Position numbers and translations under genes: made by a program. Under the pieces are notes generated by a model. That model was not told the DNA's origin and made no database searches. It worked only from the letters and a program-made list of their open reading frames with translations. A DNA stretch of 64,000 bases from Paulinella micropora (Eukaryota > Cercozoa > Imbricatea > Euglyphida): the NCBI GenBank assembly GCA_009731375.1, contig BJOX01000131.1, positions 284,942-348,941 on the forward strand. Reading direction: 5' to 3'. Each line of letters starts with the position of its first letter. Position 1 is the first letter of the stretch. Positions 41,387 through 52,779 of this stretch are shown piece by piece.

Positions 41387-41600
41387 GAGAGGTGCTCATT
41401 TCTTAAGTACAATAAGCAATGGCTTCAAGCGCTTCGTTCTCAGCCAATATTGGCGTCCAGAATCTCTATCATGGCTCGTTAGAAAGCCCTTGATAAAAAC
41501 TATCAAATGAGCTACTGCGCAAGCAATGGCGACCAGAATCGGCTGAGATCAAAGCGCTTGAAGTAATTGCTGATTTGTACTTACGAACTAAGAACCTCTC
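41387..41600. mobile_element. Foldback MITE, copy 6
   Basis: GAGAGGTGCTCATTTCTTAA start, ACTAAGAACCTCTC end; centre diverged. Confidence 0.8.
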
Positions 41601-41627
41601 AAGCGGGCGATGAAAGCCAGATACTAT

Positions 41628-41629
<2 letters not shown>

Positions 41630-41671
<42 letters not shown>

Positions 41672-41717
41672 AGCTGATAGATAGATAGATATTCCGACTA
41701 GTCACACGGGATGGATG

Positions 41718-41787
<70 letters not shown>

Positions 41788-41803
41788 GGAGTTGGGTGAA
41801 GAA

Positions 41804-41839
<36 letters not shown>
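41630..41839. repeat. (GATA)n, (CT)n and (GATA)n blocks
   Basis: GATA to about 41690, CT at 41720-41786, GATA at 41804-41839. Confidence 0.9.
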
Positions 41840-41885
41840 CGTTTGACTGGAAAGGAAGTTGGCCACCGTTGCGGAAAGGCGACGA

Positions 41886-41970
41886 GGAAGAAGAAGAAGA
41901 AGAAGAAGAAGAAGAAGAATAGTTGTAGTAGTAGCAGTAGTAGCAGTAGTAGCAGTAGCAGTAGTAGTAC

Positions 41971-42009
<39 letters not shown>

Positions 42010-42069
42010 CAGTAGCAGTAGTAGTAGTAATAATAATAGTAGTAGTAGTAGTAGTAGTAGTAATAGTAA

Positions 42070-42109
<40 letters not shown>

Positions 42110-42121
42110 TAGTAGTAGTAG
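41886..42121. repeat. (GAA)n then (AGT/AGC)n microsatellite
   Basis: Triplet arrays open in several frames on both strands; not coding. Confidence 0.9.
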
Positions 42122-42215
42122 TCACAATCCTCATAAAGAACATGGGGGAATAACATCTAGAATGCCGCGAACCTTGGCAATAGGAAAAAATGCCCCATAA
42201 CTCAAACATTAAGAA

Positions 42216-42647
42216 TGAGATTTTCCTAGTTCTCCTCAACAACTATGAACAATGAGATATTGCTAGTCCTGAAGTACAATGAGCAATTACTTCAAGCGCT
42301 TCGTTCTCAATCAAGTCCTGCGTCCCGAAACCTGTGCCATGGCTCATTAGAAAGCTCTGGATGAGAGCCCTCGAACGAGCTACTACACAAGCCGCGACAA
42401 GCAGCATTGGCTGGGAACGAAGGGCTGAAATTAATTGTTCATTGTAATTAAGAACTAAGAACTTCTCATGACTTCCAGCCCTTCGTTCTCAGCCAATTCT
42501 GCTTGTCGTGCCTTGTGCAGTAGCTCGTTCGAGGGCTCTCATCCAGAGCTTCTAAAGAGCCACGGCACAGGTTCGAGACGCAAGAATAGATTGAAAACGA
42601 AGCGCTTGAAATAATTGCTTATTGTACTTAAGGACGAGGAACTTCTC
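42216..42647. mobile_element. Foldback MITE, copy 8, interrupted by copy 7
   Basis: Left end GAGATTTTCCTAG ... GAACA at 42216-42253 and the remainder (TGACTTCCAGCCCTTCG onward) at 42468-42647. Rejoined they give the family consensus. Confidence 0.8.
42254..42467. mobile_element. Foldback MITE, copy 7, nested in copy 8
   Basis: GAGATATTGCTAG start, AAGAACTTCTC end, with AT before and after. The intact family sequence has AT once at this spot, so AT was duplicated. Confidence 0.8.
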
Positions 42648-42734
42648 ATTGTCAGTATGTGGACTGCGATCCCCTCCTTACGATAGATACGTAGATGCAT
42701 GGAAGCTCAGATGGATACACACCTACCTGCATCC

Positions 42735-42737
<3 letters not shown>

Positions 42738-42831
<94 letters not shown>

Positions 42832-42834
42832 AAC

Positions 42835-42884
<50 letters not shown>

Positions 42885-42969
42885 GGTATATATTTAGATA
42901 AATAGATAGACAGGTAGGTAAATAGGTAGGTAGGTAGGTAGATAGATAGATAGATAGACAGACAGATAT

Positions 42970-43014
<45 letters not shown>

Positions 43015-43102
43015 CAGATAGATAGATACACAGATATATAGGTAGGCAGGTAGGTAGGTAGCTAGGTAGATAGGTAGGTAGATAGATAGGTAGGTAGGTA
43101 GG

Positions 43103-43154
<52 letters not shown>

Positions 43155-43155
43155 C
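42738..43155. repeat. (CTAT)n directly followed by (GATA)n
   Basis: CTAT array to about 42884, then ~15 bases, then GATA/GGTA arrays to 43155. The halves are reverse complements, so a ~150-bp-stem foldback is possible. Confidence 0.9.
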
Positions 43156-43440
43156 CGTCCACGGAGGCAGCACCAGCTCAAGCTGGCCAGAAAGCAACAC
43201 CGATATCATAGCGAGATCTGCCAGCCCCCGAAGCATCTCCAGCCAGTCGTACGGGGAGGGGGTTCTGCCATTCTTGTTGTGTTTCGCGCACGTGATGTTG
43301 ATATTGACCGAGTGGTTCTTGTGCTCGCTTCCGCTCTGGTTTCTGTTATGACCTCTGCTGCTAATATTTGGGTTCCTAGTGTCGTCCATGCCAACTCTGT
43401 TGTTGGCGATGTTGGCGCTGCTGACAACAGCCCTGCACAT
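43145..43440 (-). other. Non-repeat island with a possible coding frame
   Basis: Minus-strand frame MCRAVVSSANIANNRVGMD ... SPYDWLEMLRGLADLAM looks protein-like but has no domain I know and runs into the microsatellite. Confidence 0.2.
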
Positions 43441-43465
43441 TCAGACAAAGCGCAGTGCGATATGT

Positions 43466-43467
<2 letters not shown>

Positions 43468-43502
<35 letters not shown>

Positions 43503-43590
43503 GTTGTTGTTGTTGTTGTTGTTGTTTGTTTCTTTCTTTCTTTCTATTTGAAAATCTATACCAAGTATATTCTCTCTATGTTTCTCTTCT

Positions 43591-43630
<40 letters not shown>
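43468..43630. repeat. (CT)n, (TTG)n and (CT)n microsatellites
   Basis: Interrupted by about 60 bases of unique sequence. Confidence 0.9.
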
Positions 43631-43631
<1 letters not shown>

Positions 43632-43855
43632 CGCTCTGAACAGAAGGGGCGCGCTGTGCCACACAATTGCGATCTATATTTACATTTATACTTATAAAAA
43701 TGAAAGCTATATAATATGTATACATCTATAGCGAGCGAAAGAAACAGACAGTGGGGAATTTTCATTTTCTAGTTTTGGCTCATCATTTCATGTTCTCCTT
43801 GCAATTGTCAATCAATCAAACTGTGGGACACTGTGTACTCTGTGAGTTTGTTCGC

Positions 43856-43902
43856 AATTACAGTGAACAGTTACTTCAAGCGCTTTCTTCTCAGCTAATC
43901 CA
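43856..43902. mobile_element. Foldback MITE, copy 9 (arm fragment)
   Basis: TTACTTCAAGCGCTTTCTTC arm only; truncated by a CTAT array. Confidence 0.6.
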
Positions 43903-43906
43903 TCCA

Positions 43907-43907
<1 letters not shown>

Positions 43908-43968
<61 letters not shown>
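43908..43968. repeat. (CTAT)n microsatellite
   Basis: Ends directly at repeat C. Confidence 0.95.
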
Positions 43969-44514
43969 CGACAGACAGAGAATTAGGGGATGGTGTGGGT
44001 GTGCTGGGCCCGTGGTGGGGTGCCTTATGTGTGCCTAGCCATACGCCTATAAGTCACATGCCGAAATAGCGACGGGAAGCACAATCCTGTTCCCTCAGGG
44101 TGCCCTTTCTCGCTTGTTGAGCCCGGAATAAAACCCACAGTGCTCTGTCGGTTTATACTAGACTGTCGAACAGTCTCGAAACTCCATCTGCTTACTGGGC
44201 CCTCTGTAATGGAGGTGGGAGCTCGTTCTGCAAGGGGCGCTTTATGGAACGAGCCCTGGCCCCGCCTGGTACTAGGGAGCTTTGGTATTGCCTGTATCAG
44301 TCCCTTCCGTGCAAACATCACGGCTTAGCTGGGCATCGGGTTAATACTTTACCCACAGACTTCCTGGTTGACGAAATCAGAAGCTCCTTTTTTCTGACAT
44401 TAGTCGATATTTCATCAGTTGATCTTATCACTTACTCTACGGAATGAACCAAGGCCACTTGAGGTGTCACTGACCCTCTCTTGGGCTTGATTTTTTGAAA
44501 TGGGTGCCATCTGT
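43969..44514. repeat. Repeat C, copy 1
   Basis: Starts CGACAGACAGAGAATTAGGG. 546 bp with an extra ~100-bp end (TCAGTTGATCTTATC...). Tandem with copy 2 and related to 57315-57643. A TTAGCTGGGCATCGG / GGTTGACGAAATC pair near 44328-44375 is tRNA-like, but I do not count it as proof of a SINE. Confidence 0.85.
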
Positions 44515-44955
44515 CGACAGACAGAGAATTAGGGGATGGTGTGGGTGTGCTGGGCCCGTGGTGGGGTGCCTTATGTGTGCCTAGCCATACGCCTATAAGT
44601 CACATGCCGAAATAGCGACGGGAAGCACAATCCTGTTCCCTCAGGGTGCCCTTTCTCGCTTGTTGAGCCCGGAATAAAACCCACAGTGCTCTGTCGGTTT
44701 ATACTAGACTGTCGAACAGTCTCGAAACTCCATCTGCTTACGGGCCCTCTGTAATGGAGGTGGGAGCTCGTTCTGCAAGGGGCGCTTTATGGAACGAGCC
44801 CTGGCCCCGCCTGGTACTAGGGAGCTTTGGTATTGCCTGTATCAGGCCCTTCCGTGCAAACATCACGGCTTAGCTGGGCATCGGGTCAATACTTTAGACT
44901 TCCTTGGTTGACGAAATCAGAAGCTCCTTTTTTCTGACATTAGTCGATATTTCAT
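44515..44955. repeat. Repeat C, copy 2 (tandem)
   Basis: Nearly identical to 43969-44410 with a few small deletions, ending TAGTCGATATTTCATC at a CTAT array. Confidence 0.9.
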
Positions 44956-45011
44956 CTATCTATCTATCTATCTACCTACCCACCTACATCCATCCATCCA
45001 TCCATCTATCC

Positions 45012-45104
<93 letters not shown>

Positions 45105-45160
45105 CCTACATACCTACCTATCTATCTATCTATCTATCTAGCTATCTAGCTATCTATCTA
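44956..45160. repeat. (CTAT)n microsatellite
   Basis: With CTAC and CATC variants. Confidence 0.95.
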
Positions 45161-45234
45161 AGATCTCCGTATTCCAGTGTGATTTTTGATGCGTTATACT
45201 AATCTCCAATCTTCATACCAACACTCTCTATACA

Positions 45235-45270
45235 CCTATCTACCTATCTATCTACTACCTACCTATCTCG

Positions 45271-45329
<59 letters not shown>

Positions 45330-45330
45330 T
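45235..45330. repeat. (CTAC/CTAT)n and (CT)n microsatellite
   Basis: Mixed array. Confidence 0.9.
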
Positions 45331-45399
45331 TGTGAAACTGCGTTCTTTTGCAAGGACTACATTCCTTTGCGACATCTCATCTATCTATCTGCAAAATAT

Positions 45400-45608
45400 G
45401 AGAGGATCCTAGTCGTTAACTACAATGGACAAGGACATCAAGCGTTTAGTTCTCAACCGATCCCGCTGGTCGAGGCTTATACAGTAGCTCGTTCGAAAGC
45501 TCTGATCAAGAGCTTTCCAACGAACCATGGCACAGGTTTGGGACGCAAACCTTGGTTGAGAGCGAAGCGCTTGAAGTCATAGCTAATTGTACTTAAGAAC
45601 TAGGAACA
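45400..45608. mobile_element. Foldback MITE, copy 10
   Basis: GAGAGGATCCTAGTCG start, GAACTAGGAACAT end. Confidence 0.85.
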
Positions 45609-45708
45609 TGGAAGCGGTCAACGCAAGAGTCAAACATAGCCGGCCCCCAATTTGACAACGCAACGCAAACAGACAAGGCACCACGAGAGACGAAGCAGAA
45701 GAAGACGA

Positions 45709-45892
45709 CGAAGAAGAAGGAGGAGGAGCAGGAGGAGGAGGAGCAGGAGGAGGAGCAGGAGGAGGAGGAGGAGGAGGAGGAGAAGAAGAAGAAGAAGAAG
45801 AAGAAGAAGAAGAAGAAGAAGACGAAGAAGAAGAAGAGGAAGAAGAAGCACACCAACAACAACAACAACAACAGCAGCAACAACAACAAGCG
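45709..45892. repeat. (GAA/GGA)n then (CAA)n microsatellite
   Basis: Open in several frames as Arg, Glu or Leu runs; not coding. Confidence 0.9.
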
Positions 45893-45899
45893 TGCTATC

Positions 45900-47730
45900 A
45901 TAATACAATATAATATAATATCAATTGACATGATATAACATATTATATTATATATATTATATTATATTTTTTATATTATATTATATTGTATTGTATTGTG
46001 TTGTATTGTATTGTATTGTATTGTATTGTACCATACCATACCATACCATATCATATCATATATCATATCATATATCATATCACATATCATATCACATATC
46101 ATATCACATATCATATCACATATCATATTACATATCATAGCGCATATCATATCACATAATATATCACATATCATATCACATATCACATATCATATCACAT
46201 CATATCACATATCATATCACATATCATATCACATATCATATCACATATCATATCATATATCATATCATGTATCATATCATGTATCATATCGTGTATCATA
46301 CCGTGTATCATATCGTGTATCATATCATGTATCATATCATGTATCATATCATGTATCATATCATGTATCATATCATGTATCATATCATGTATCATATCAT
46401 GTATCATATCATGTATCATATCATGTATCATATCATGTATCATATCATGTATCATATCATGTATCATATCATGTATCATATCATGTATCATACCATGTAT
46501 CATACCATGTATCATATCATGTATCATATCATGTATCATATCATGTATCATATCATGTATCATATCATGTATCATATCATGTATCATATCATGTATCATA
46601 TCATGTATCATGTATCAGATCATGTATCATATCATGTATCATATCATGTATCATATCATGTATCATATCATGTATCATATCATGTATCATATCATGTATC
46701 ATATCATGTATCATATCATGTATCATATCGTGTATCGTGTATCGTGTATCGTGTATCGTGTATCATGTATCATATCATGTATCATATCATGTATCATATA
46801 TCATATATCATATATCATATGTCATATATCATATGTCATATATCATGATCATGATCATGATCATGATCATGATCATGATCATGATCATGATCATGATCAT
46901 GATCTGATCAGATCAGATCAGATCAGATCAGATCAGATCAGATCATATCATATCATATCATATCATATCATATATCACATCATATCATATCATATCATAT
47001 CACATCATATCATATCATATCATATCATATCATATCATATCATATCATATTATATTATATCAAAATCACATATCATATATCATATCATATAAATTATATC
47101 ATATATCATATATCATATATCATATCACATCATATCATATCACATCATATCATATCACATCATATCATATACCATATCATATCATATCATATATCATATA
47201 TCATATATCATATATCATATATCATATATCATGTATCATACATCATATATCATATATCATATATCATATATCATATATCATATATCATATCATATCATAT
47301 CATATCATATCATATCATATCATATCATATCATATCATATCATATCATATCATATCGTATCGTATCGTATCGTATCGTATCGTATCGTACCGTACCGTAC
47401 CGTATCGTATCGTATCGTATCGTATCGTATCGTATCGTATCGTATCATATCATATCATATCATAATATCATATCATATCATATCATATCATATCATATCA
47501 TATCATAATATCATATCATATCATATCATATCATATCATATCATATCATATCATATATCATATCATATCATATCATATCATATCATATCATATCATATAT
47601 CATATATCAAATCATACCATATCATACCATATCATATCATATCATATCATATCATATCATATCATATCATATCATATCATATCATATCATATCATATCAT
47701 ATCATATCATATTATACAATTTTACATTAT
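45900..47730. repeat. 1.8-kb (ATATC)n-derived pentanucleotide satellite with variant waves
   Basis: Blocks in order: ATATT/GTATT, CATAC, 12-mers CACATATCATAT, 12-mers CATGTATCATAT (about 46265-46730, with CGTG variants), CATATATCATAT, hexamer ATGATC (46845-46902), pentamer AGATC (46905-46945), ATATC, GTATC (47354-47445, with a GTACC core), then ATATC again. Long open frames here (up to 303 codons) are products of the repeat. Confidence 0.95.
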
Positions 47731-47878
47731 ATTATAGTACATGACCAGTATTGCAGCACCACGCGGCCCGGTCCATGCAAGAGTATGTACACGGCAGTGG
47801 CAGCGGCCAGCAGCCCGGGGATCCACCGGGCTATACATGGCGGCCAGTATAAAACAGCCTGAAAGCAATACAGCAAAA
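47731..47878. other. Short unique island
   Basis: No gene supported. Confidence 0.4.
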
Positions 47879-48155
47879 CTCCTTCTCCCTTCTCCCTTCT
47901 CTCCTCCCTCTTTTTCTTCTTTCTTCTTCTTCTTCTCCTTCTCCTCCTCCTCCTCCTTCTCCTTCTTCTCCTTCTCCTTCTCCTTCTTCTTCTTCTTCTT
48001 CTTCTTCTTCTTCTTCTTCTTCTTCTTCTTCTTCCTTCTTCTTCTCCTTCTTCTCCTTCTTCCTTCTTCTTCTTCTTCTTCTTCTTCTTCTTCTTCTTCT
48101 TCTTCTTCTTCTTCTTCTTCTTCTTCTCCGCCTCCTCCTCCTCCTCTTCTTCTTA
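47879..48155. repeat. (CTT)n/(CTC)n microsatellite
   Basis: Pyrimidine-only strand for ~270 bases; triplex-prone. Confidence 0.9.
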
Positions 48156-48194
48156 AGCGGTGTGACTGAGAGCCTTCTCAACTGACGCAAGAGC

Positions 48195-48310
48195 AAATAC
48201 ATAAATACATACATACATATACATACATACATACATATGGACATACATACATACATACACACATAAATGAATGCATACATACGTACATACATACATACAT
48301 ACATATCATA
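48195..48310. repeat. (CATA)n microsatellite
   Basis: Interrupted array. Confidence 0.9.
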
Positions 48311-48379
48311 CATAAGTAAGTCAGGACGCAAGCATATGGTAATCGTAACACAGCAAGCACGTTAGCAAGTAAGGCAAGA

Positions 48380-48525
48380 AAGGAATAAAACAAGTTAAGT
48401 CAGCCAAGCAAGATCTTGTTCAGGCAAGAATGCAACAAAAACAAGAAAGGAAGGAAACAAATAAGGAAGAAAGCAAGTAAGGAAGGAAACAAGTAAGGAA
48501 GAAAGCAAGTAAGTCAGCCAGCAAG
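48380..48525. repeat. (GGAAnCAAGTAA)n degenerate repeat
   Basis: GGAAGAAAGCAAGTAA-type units. Confidence 0.7.
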
Positions 48526-48795
48526 AACCCGAGAGTACCCTGGCTTATGGAGGACTAGGATTATGAACTGTTTGGAATGTGCAAAGGCTTCCGTTCTGAG
48601 TCTATGTTTGCTGTCATGTGGATGGCAGGTGATGGGGCGCGTGCTGTTGAGACACAACAAGGCCCAAGAACGACAGCGCACCAGGCCTGGTATGCCCGGA
48701 TTTGTGTGGTGGTCTGTATGTTGCATGCATGTATATATGTACCTGGACGGGAACCCAAGACGGCCAACGGAGGAATAACGCAAGGACAGCTACCA
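48526..48795. other. Unique island, no gene supported
   Basis: Open frames on both strands show no recognisable domain. Confidence 0.35.
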
Positions 48796-48812
48796 GATAG
48801 ATAGATAGATAG

Positions 48813-48854
<42 letters not shown>

Positions 48855-48875
48855 ATAGATAGATAGATAGATAGC

Positions 48876-48924
<49 letters not shown>

Positions 48925-48989
48925 GGATGGATGGATGGATAGATGGATAGATAGATAGATAGATAGATAGATGGATGGATGGATAGATG

Positions 48990-49024
<35 letters not shown>
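48796..49024. repeat. (GATA)n/(GATG)n microsatellite
   Basis: With GGAT variants that themselves recur. Confidence 0.95.
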
Positions 49025-49033
49025 CAGCAGCAT

Positions 49034-49234
49034 GAGACGTTCCAGTTCTTGACTACCATGAACATTTCAAGCGCTTCGCTCTCAGCCGATTCTGGTGCTT
49101 CTGTAGTAGCTCGTTTGAAGGCTCTCATCAAGAGCTTTCTAATGAGCCATGATACAGGCTTTGAAGACAATCATTAGCTGAGAACAAAACGCTTGAAGTC
49201 ATTATTCATTGTAGTTGAGAACTAGGGACTTGTC
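49034..49234. mobile_element. Foldback MITE, copy 11
   Basis: GAGACGTTCCAGTTC start, ACTAGGGACTTGTC end; AT on both sides. Confidence 0.85.
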
Positions 49235-49273
49235 ATGTCAGTGCAGATAGCATAGGGGGAGCGTAGATACTAA

Positions 49274-49484
49274 GAGAATTCCTAGGTCTTCAGTACAATA
49301 TGCAATACTTCAGGCGCCTCGTTCTCAGCCAATTCTGCTTGCCATGGCTTTTGCAGTAGCTCATTAGAAAGCTCTCAGCAGGGGCTTTCCAATAATCCAT
49401 GCAACAGATCCTAAGCGTAAGGATTGCCTGAGAACGAAGCGCTTGAAGTCATTGCTACTTGTCCTTAAGAACTAGGAACTTCTC
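49274..49484. mobile_element. Foldback MITE, copy 12
   Basis: GAGAATTCCTAGGTC start, CTAGGAACTTCTC end; centre of the AGCAGGGGCTTTCC type shared with copies 23 and 28. Confidence 0.85.
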
Positions 49485-49555
49485 AAGTTATGCGACTGTG
49501 AGTTGGGTTGCTTGTCACAGGCCTCGCTCTCGGTCAGCTGTGGCTTTCGCTGCTT

Positions 49556-49772
49556 GAGAAGTCCCTATTTCTTAATTACCATGAATAATGACTTCAAGCG
49601 CTTCCTTCTCAGCTAAATCCTTTGATCCAAAACCTGCATAAGCGGCGAATTAGAAAGCTCTTGATGAGAGATCTCAAACGAGCTACTACACACAGGCGGC
49701 AATGGCCGGAATCGGCTGAGAACGACGCGCTTGAAATCATTGTTCGTTGTTGTTAAGAACCAGGATTTTCCC
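49556..49772. mobile_element. Foldback MITE, copy 13
   Basis: GAGAAGTCCCTATTTC start; right end diverged (CCAGGATTTTCC). Confidence 0.8.
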
Positions 49773-49819
49773 TTGAGTAGCGATCCGTTTGAAAATATCT
49801 TTTCGCAAGCTTTGCATCA

Positions 49820-49970
49820 GAGAAGAAGAAGAAGAAGAAGAAGAAGAAGAAGAAGCAGCAGCAGCAGCAGAAGCAGCAGAAGCAGCAGAAGCAGCAGAAG
49901 AAGAAGAAGAAGAAGAAGGAGAAGAAGAAGAAGAAGCAGAAGAACAAGAAGAAGAAGAAGAGGAAGGTTG
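49820..49970. repeat. (GAA)n/(GCA)n microsatellite
   Basis: Triplet array. Confidence 0.9.
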
Positions 49971-50151
49971 CTCACGCGCGAAGATACAAAAAACCGACAG
50001 AGAACGCATATTATGAATATTAAGAGTGTTTACAATGATTTACTTTATGCTTGGAGAGGGTCACATAAACTAAGCTGTGTGAACGCGAGCTTTCTTATTA
50101 TTTCACTGGCTGCGTCGTCAGTCCATTCTGGTCCTCGTTGCTTTAAATCAT

Positions 50152-50361
50152 GAGAGGTCCCTAGTTCTTAACTACAATGAATAATGACTTCAAGCGCTTG
50201 TTCTCAGCTAATTCTTGTGCTCAAAACCTGCATCATGGCTCATTAGAAAGCTCTCGTCAGAGGAGAGCTTTCAGACGAGCTATACACAGGCCGCAATAAC
50301 CAGAATCGGCTGAGAACGAAGCGCTTGAATCATAATTCATTGTAGTAAAAAAAACGAGAAA
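50152..50361. mobile_element. Foldback MITE, copy 14
   Basis: GAGAGGTCCCTAGTTC start preceded by AT; right end diverged after CATTGTAGT. Confidence 0.8.
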
Positions 50362-50373
50362 CCACAACAGTTA

Positions 50374-50587
50374 GATAAGTTCCTAGTTGACATTCTTAAG
50401 TACAATCAAGAATGAAATGCAGCGCTTCGTTCTCAGCCAATTCTGCTTGTTGTGGCTTGCGCAGTAGCTCGTTCGAAAGCTCCCATCCAGAGCTTTTTAA
50501 TCATGGTGCAGGTTCGGGACGCAAGCATTGATTGAGAACGAAGCGCTTGAAGTTATTGCTCATTGTACTTAAGGACTAGGAACTCTC
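50374..50587. mobile_element. Foldback MITE, copy 15
   Basis: GATAAGTTCCTAGTTG start, GACTAGGAACTCTC end. Confidence 0.85.
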
Positions 50588-50698
50588 CAGCATTTGCAAG
50601 CCACGCATGGCAAAAGTTCCTACGCAAAACTGCCTGCTTCACCCATGCGAGGTTTGCATTTATCAAAGCTAGCCAAGAATCACTTCAAACACTTCAAT

Positions 50699-50908
50699 GA
50701 GAAGTTCCTAGTCCTTAACTACAATGAACAATGATTTCAAGCGCTTGTTTCTCAGCCGATTCTTGTTATTGCGGCCTGTAGTAGCTTGTTTGAAAGCTCT
50801 CGTCAAGAGCTTTCTAATGAGCCATGATGCAGGTTTTGAACACAAGGACGGGCTGAGAAGGAACCACTTGAAGTCATTCTTGATTGTAGTTAAGAACTAG
50901 GGACTTCT
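50699..50908. mobile_element. Foldback MITE, copy 16
   Basis: GAGAAGTTCCTAGTCC start preceded by AT; ACTAGGGACTTCTA end. Confidence 0.85.
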
Positions 50909-50910
50909 AT

Positions 50911-51100
50911 AGCAAACAATTACTTCAACCGCTTCGTTCTCAGCAGACACTTGCCTCTTTAACCAAGCATGGTAATGTTGGCTCATTAGCAAGCCAGCCC
51001 TTGACAGCAGCTTTGAAAGGAGTTGCTTCACAAGCAGCAACGACAGGGATTAGCTGCGAACAAAATCTTTCAAAGTCAATATTCATAACTAAGAAGTGGG
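50911..51100. mobile_element. Foldback MITE, copy 17 (diverged)
   Basis: Arms reduced to CAATTACTTCAACCGCTTCG and CTTTCAAAGTCAATATTC; adjoins copy 16. Confidence 0.65.
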
Positions 51101-51111
51101 AATGGCACATT

Positions 51112-51323
51112 AGTAGTCCCTAGTTCTTAGCTACAATCAATAATGACTTCGAGTGCTTCCTTCTCAGTACATCCTTGTGTTCAAAACCTGTATCACGGCT
51201 CATCAGAAAGCTCTTGATGAGAGTTTTCAAACGAGCTACTACAAAGGCCGCAACAACCAGAATCGGCTGAGAACCAAGCGCTTGAGATAATTGTTCATGG
51301 CAGTTAAGAACTAGGAAATGCTC
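51112..51323. mobile_element. Foldback MITE, copy 18
   Basis: AGTCCCTAGTTCTTAGC start, ACTAGGAAATGCTC end. Confidence 0.85.
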
Positions 51324-51411
51324 ATGTCCTGCCGCTCCGTACCGAAGATGAAGCAGCAATCCAGCACATCGCAGAGGCGATCAAACCGAGAACGTCGCCC
51401 CACCTAACCAG

Positions 51412-51520
51412 GGGTGTGTGTGTGTGTGTGTGTGTGGCCCCCTACCCCGCCCCCCCCCTCCCCCAGGGCCTTCCTCATTCTATACCACGCGAGAGAGAGA
51501 GAGGGGAGAGAGCGAGCTCG
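51412..51520. repeat. (GT)n and (GA)n simple sequence
   Basis: GT at 51412-51435, then C-rich, then GA at 51490-51512. Confidence 0.85.
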
Positions 51521-51642
51521 AGGCTCCTACTTGCTATCACTAAGTACAACGAGCATTGGCTTAAAACGCTGCGTTTTCAGCCAGTCCTTGTCTCTGGATG
51601 TTCCGTCACCGCTCATTCGAAAGCCCTTCAGAAGCGCTTTCT
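51519..51642. mobile_element. Foldback MITE, copy 19 (left half)
   Basis: ACTAAGTACAACGAGCATTG and CGCTCATTCGAAAGCCC; the right arm is missing. Confidence 0.65.
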
Positions 51643-51902
51643 TAATATAGTATTATGTTTTCATATACATATACATTTACATGGCTGCCTAGGTGGGAGA
51701 GGGGGGGGTGGGGAATGGGGAATAAGTGTTGATACCGAGGTTGAGCTGTCGTAGCAGGCTTGACACAGGCCGTAGTCGCAGACCCGACAGCCAAACATTT
51801 CTGCCCCTTGGTGCTGTACCACCTCGCAGCCGTCACAGGTTGAGGTAGGAGCGCTGAAGAAGCGACGGCTGTGCCGTCCAGGGCATGTTGGCTTGAGCTA
51901 CG
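51643..51902. other. Unique stretch, no gene supported
   Basis: No recognisable coding or repeat signal. Confidence 0.35.
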
Positions 51903-51977
51903 ACAGATGGATAGGCAGATAGGCAGGTAGATAGGTAGATAGATAGGTAGATAGATCGATAGATCGATGGATGGATG

Positions 51978-52032
<55 letters not shown>

Positions 52033-52083
52033 GGATGGATGGATAGATAGGTAGATGGATAGATAGGTAGATGGAGATGGATG

Positions 52084-52130
<47 letters not shown>

Positions 52131-52161
52131 GAGATGTCGCAAAGGAATGTAGTCCTTGCAC

Positions 52162-52216
<55 letters not shown>

Positions 52217-52217
52217 G

Positions 52218-52264
<47 letters not shown>

Positions 52265-52279
52265 TAGATAGATAGATAA

Positions 52280-52317
<38 letters not shown>

Positions 52318-52355
52318 TCGATAGATCAGATAGATAGATTAGATAGATAGATATG
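51903..52355. repeat. (GATA)n/(GATG)n/(GGTA)n microsatellite
   Basis: Three blocks separated by ~30 unique bases at 52130-52163. Confidence 0.95.
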
Positions 52356-52770
52356 TTTAATCTATGGGCGTGGCGTAGCTTGAAAAGCAATTGCCTCCAA
52401 TACTACCCCCGGACAGGAACTTTCAGCACCGACCAAGCTGTACACCAACCACTGTCTCGCTGTGGTTGGTGTCTGTGCCCAGTTCAAGCCGAAAGGTAGC
52501 CGAGCCCTTTTGAAACACTCCCCCAGGAGCGTGTGCCATAAGGAGATGATGGCCACCCAAGCCGAGGTTTTGGGAGTTCACGCTCGTTGTGAGTTACCTT
52601 CTACAACCTCGACTTCATCAACCCTTTGCATCACGGCCACGGTCGAGAGTTTGTCGCCTGTTAGCCCTGCGCTGCGCGCGATCAACGGCGGACACAAAAC
52701 CGTAAATATAGGAGATAGTTAGATCTGAACCCCAGGCTGAGTTGCCAGTGGCAGAGACCGTCTCCAGGGA
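52356..52770. other. Unique island, no gene supported
   Basis: Open on both strands without recognisable domain. The plus-strand frame 52462-52722 has ordinary amino-acid use but no family. Confidence 0.3.
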
Positions 52771-52779
52771 TTAAATAGT

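Noticed and set aside
46267-46907. Open frames of up to 303 codons over 45996-47737
   Set aside because: They translate a pentanucleotide/12-mer array with no stop codons; open on both strands.
52462-52722. 86-codon plus-strand frame as a gene
   Set aside because: No domain, no splice context, and the other strand is equally open.
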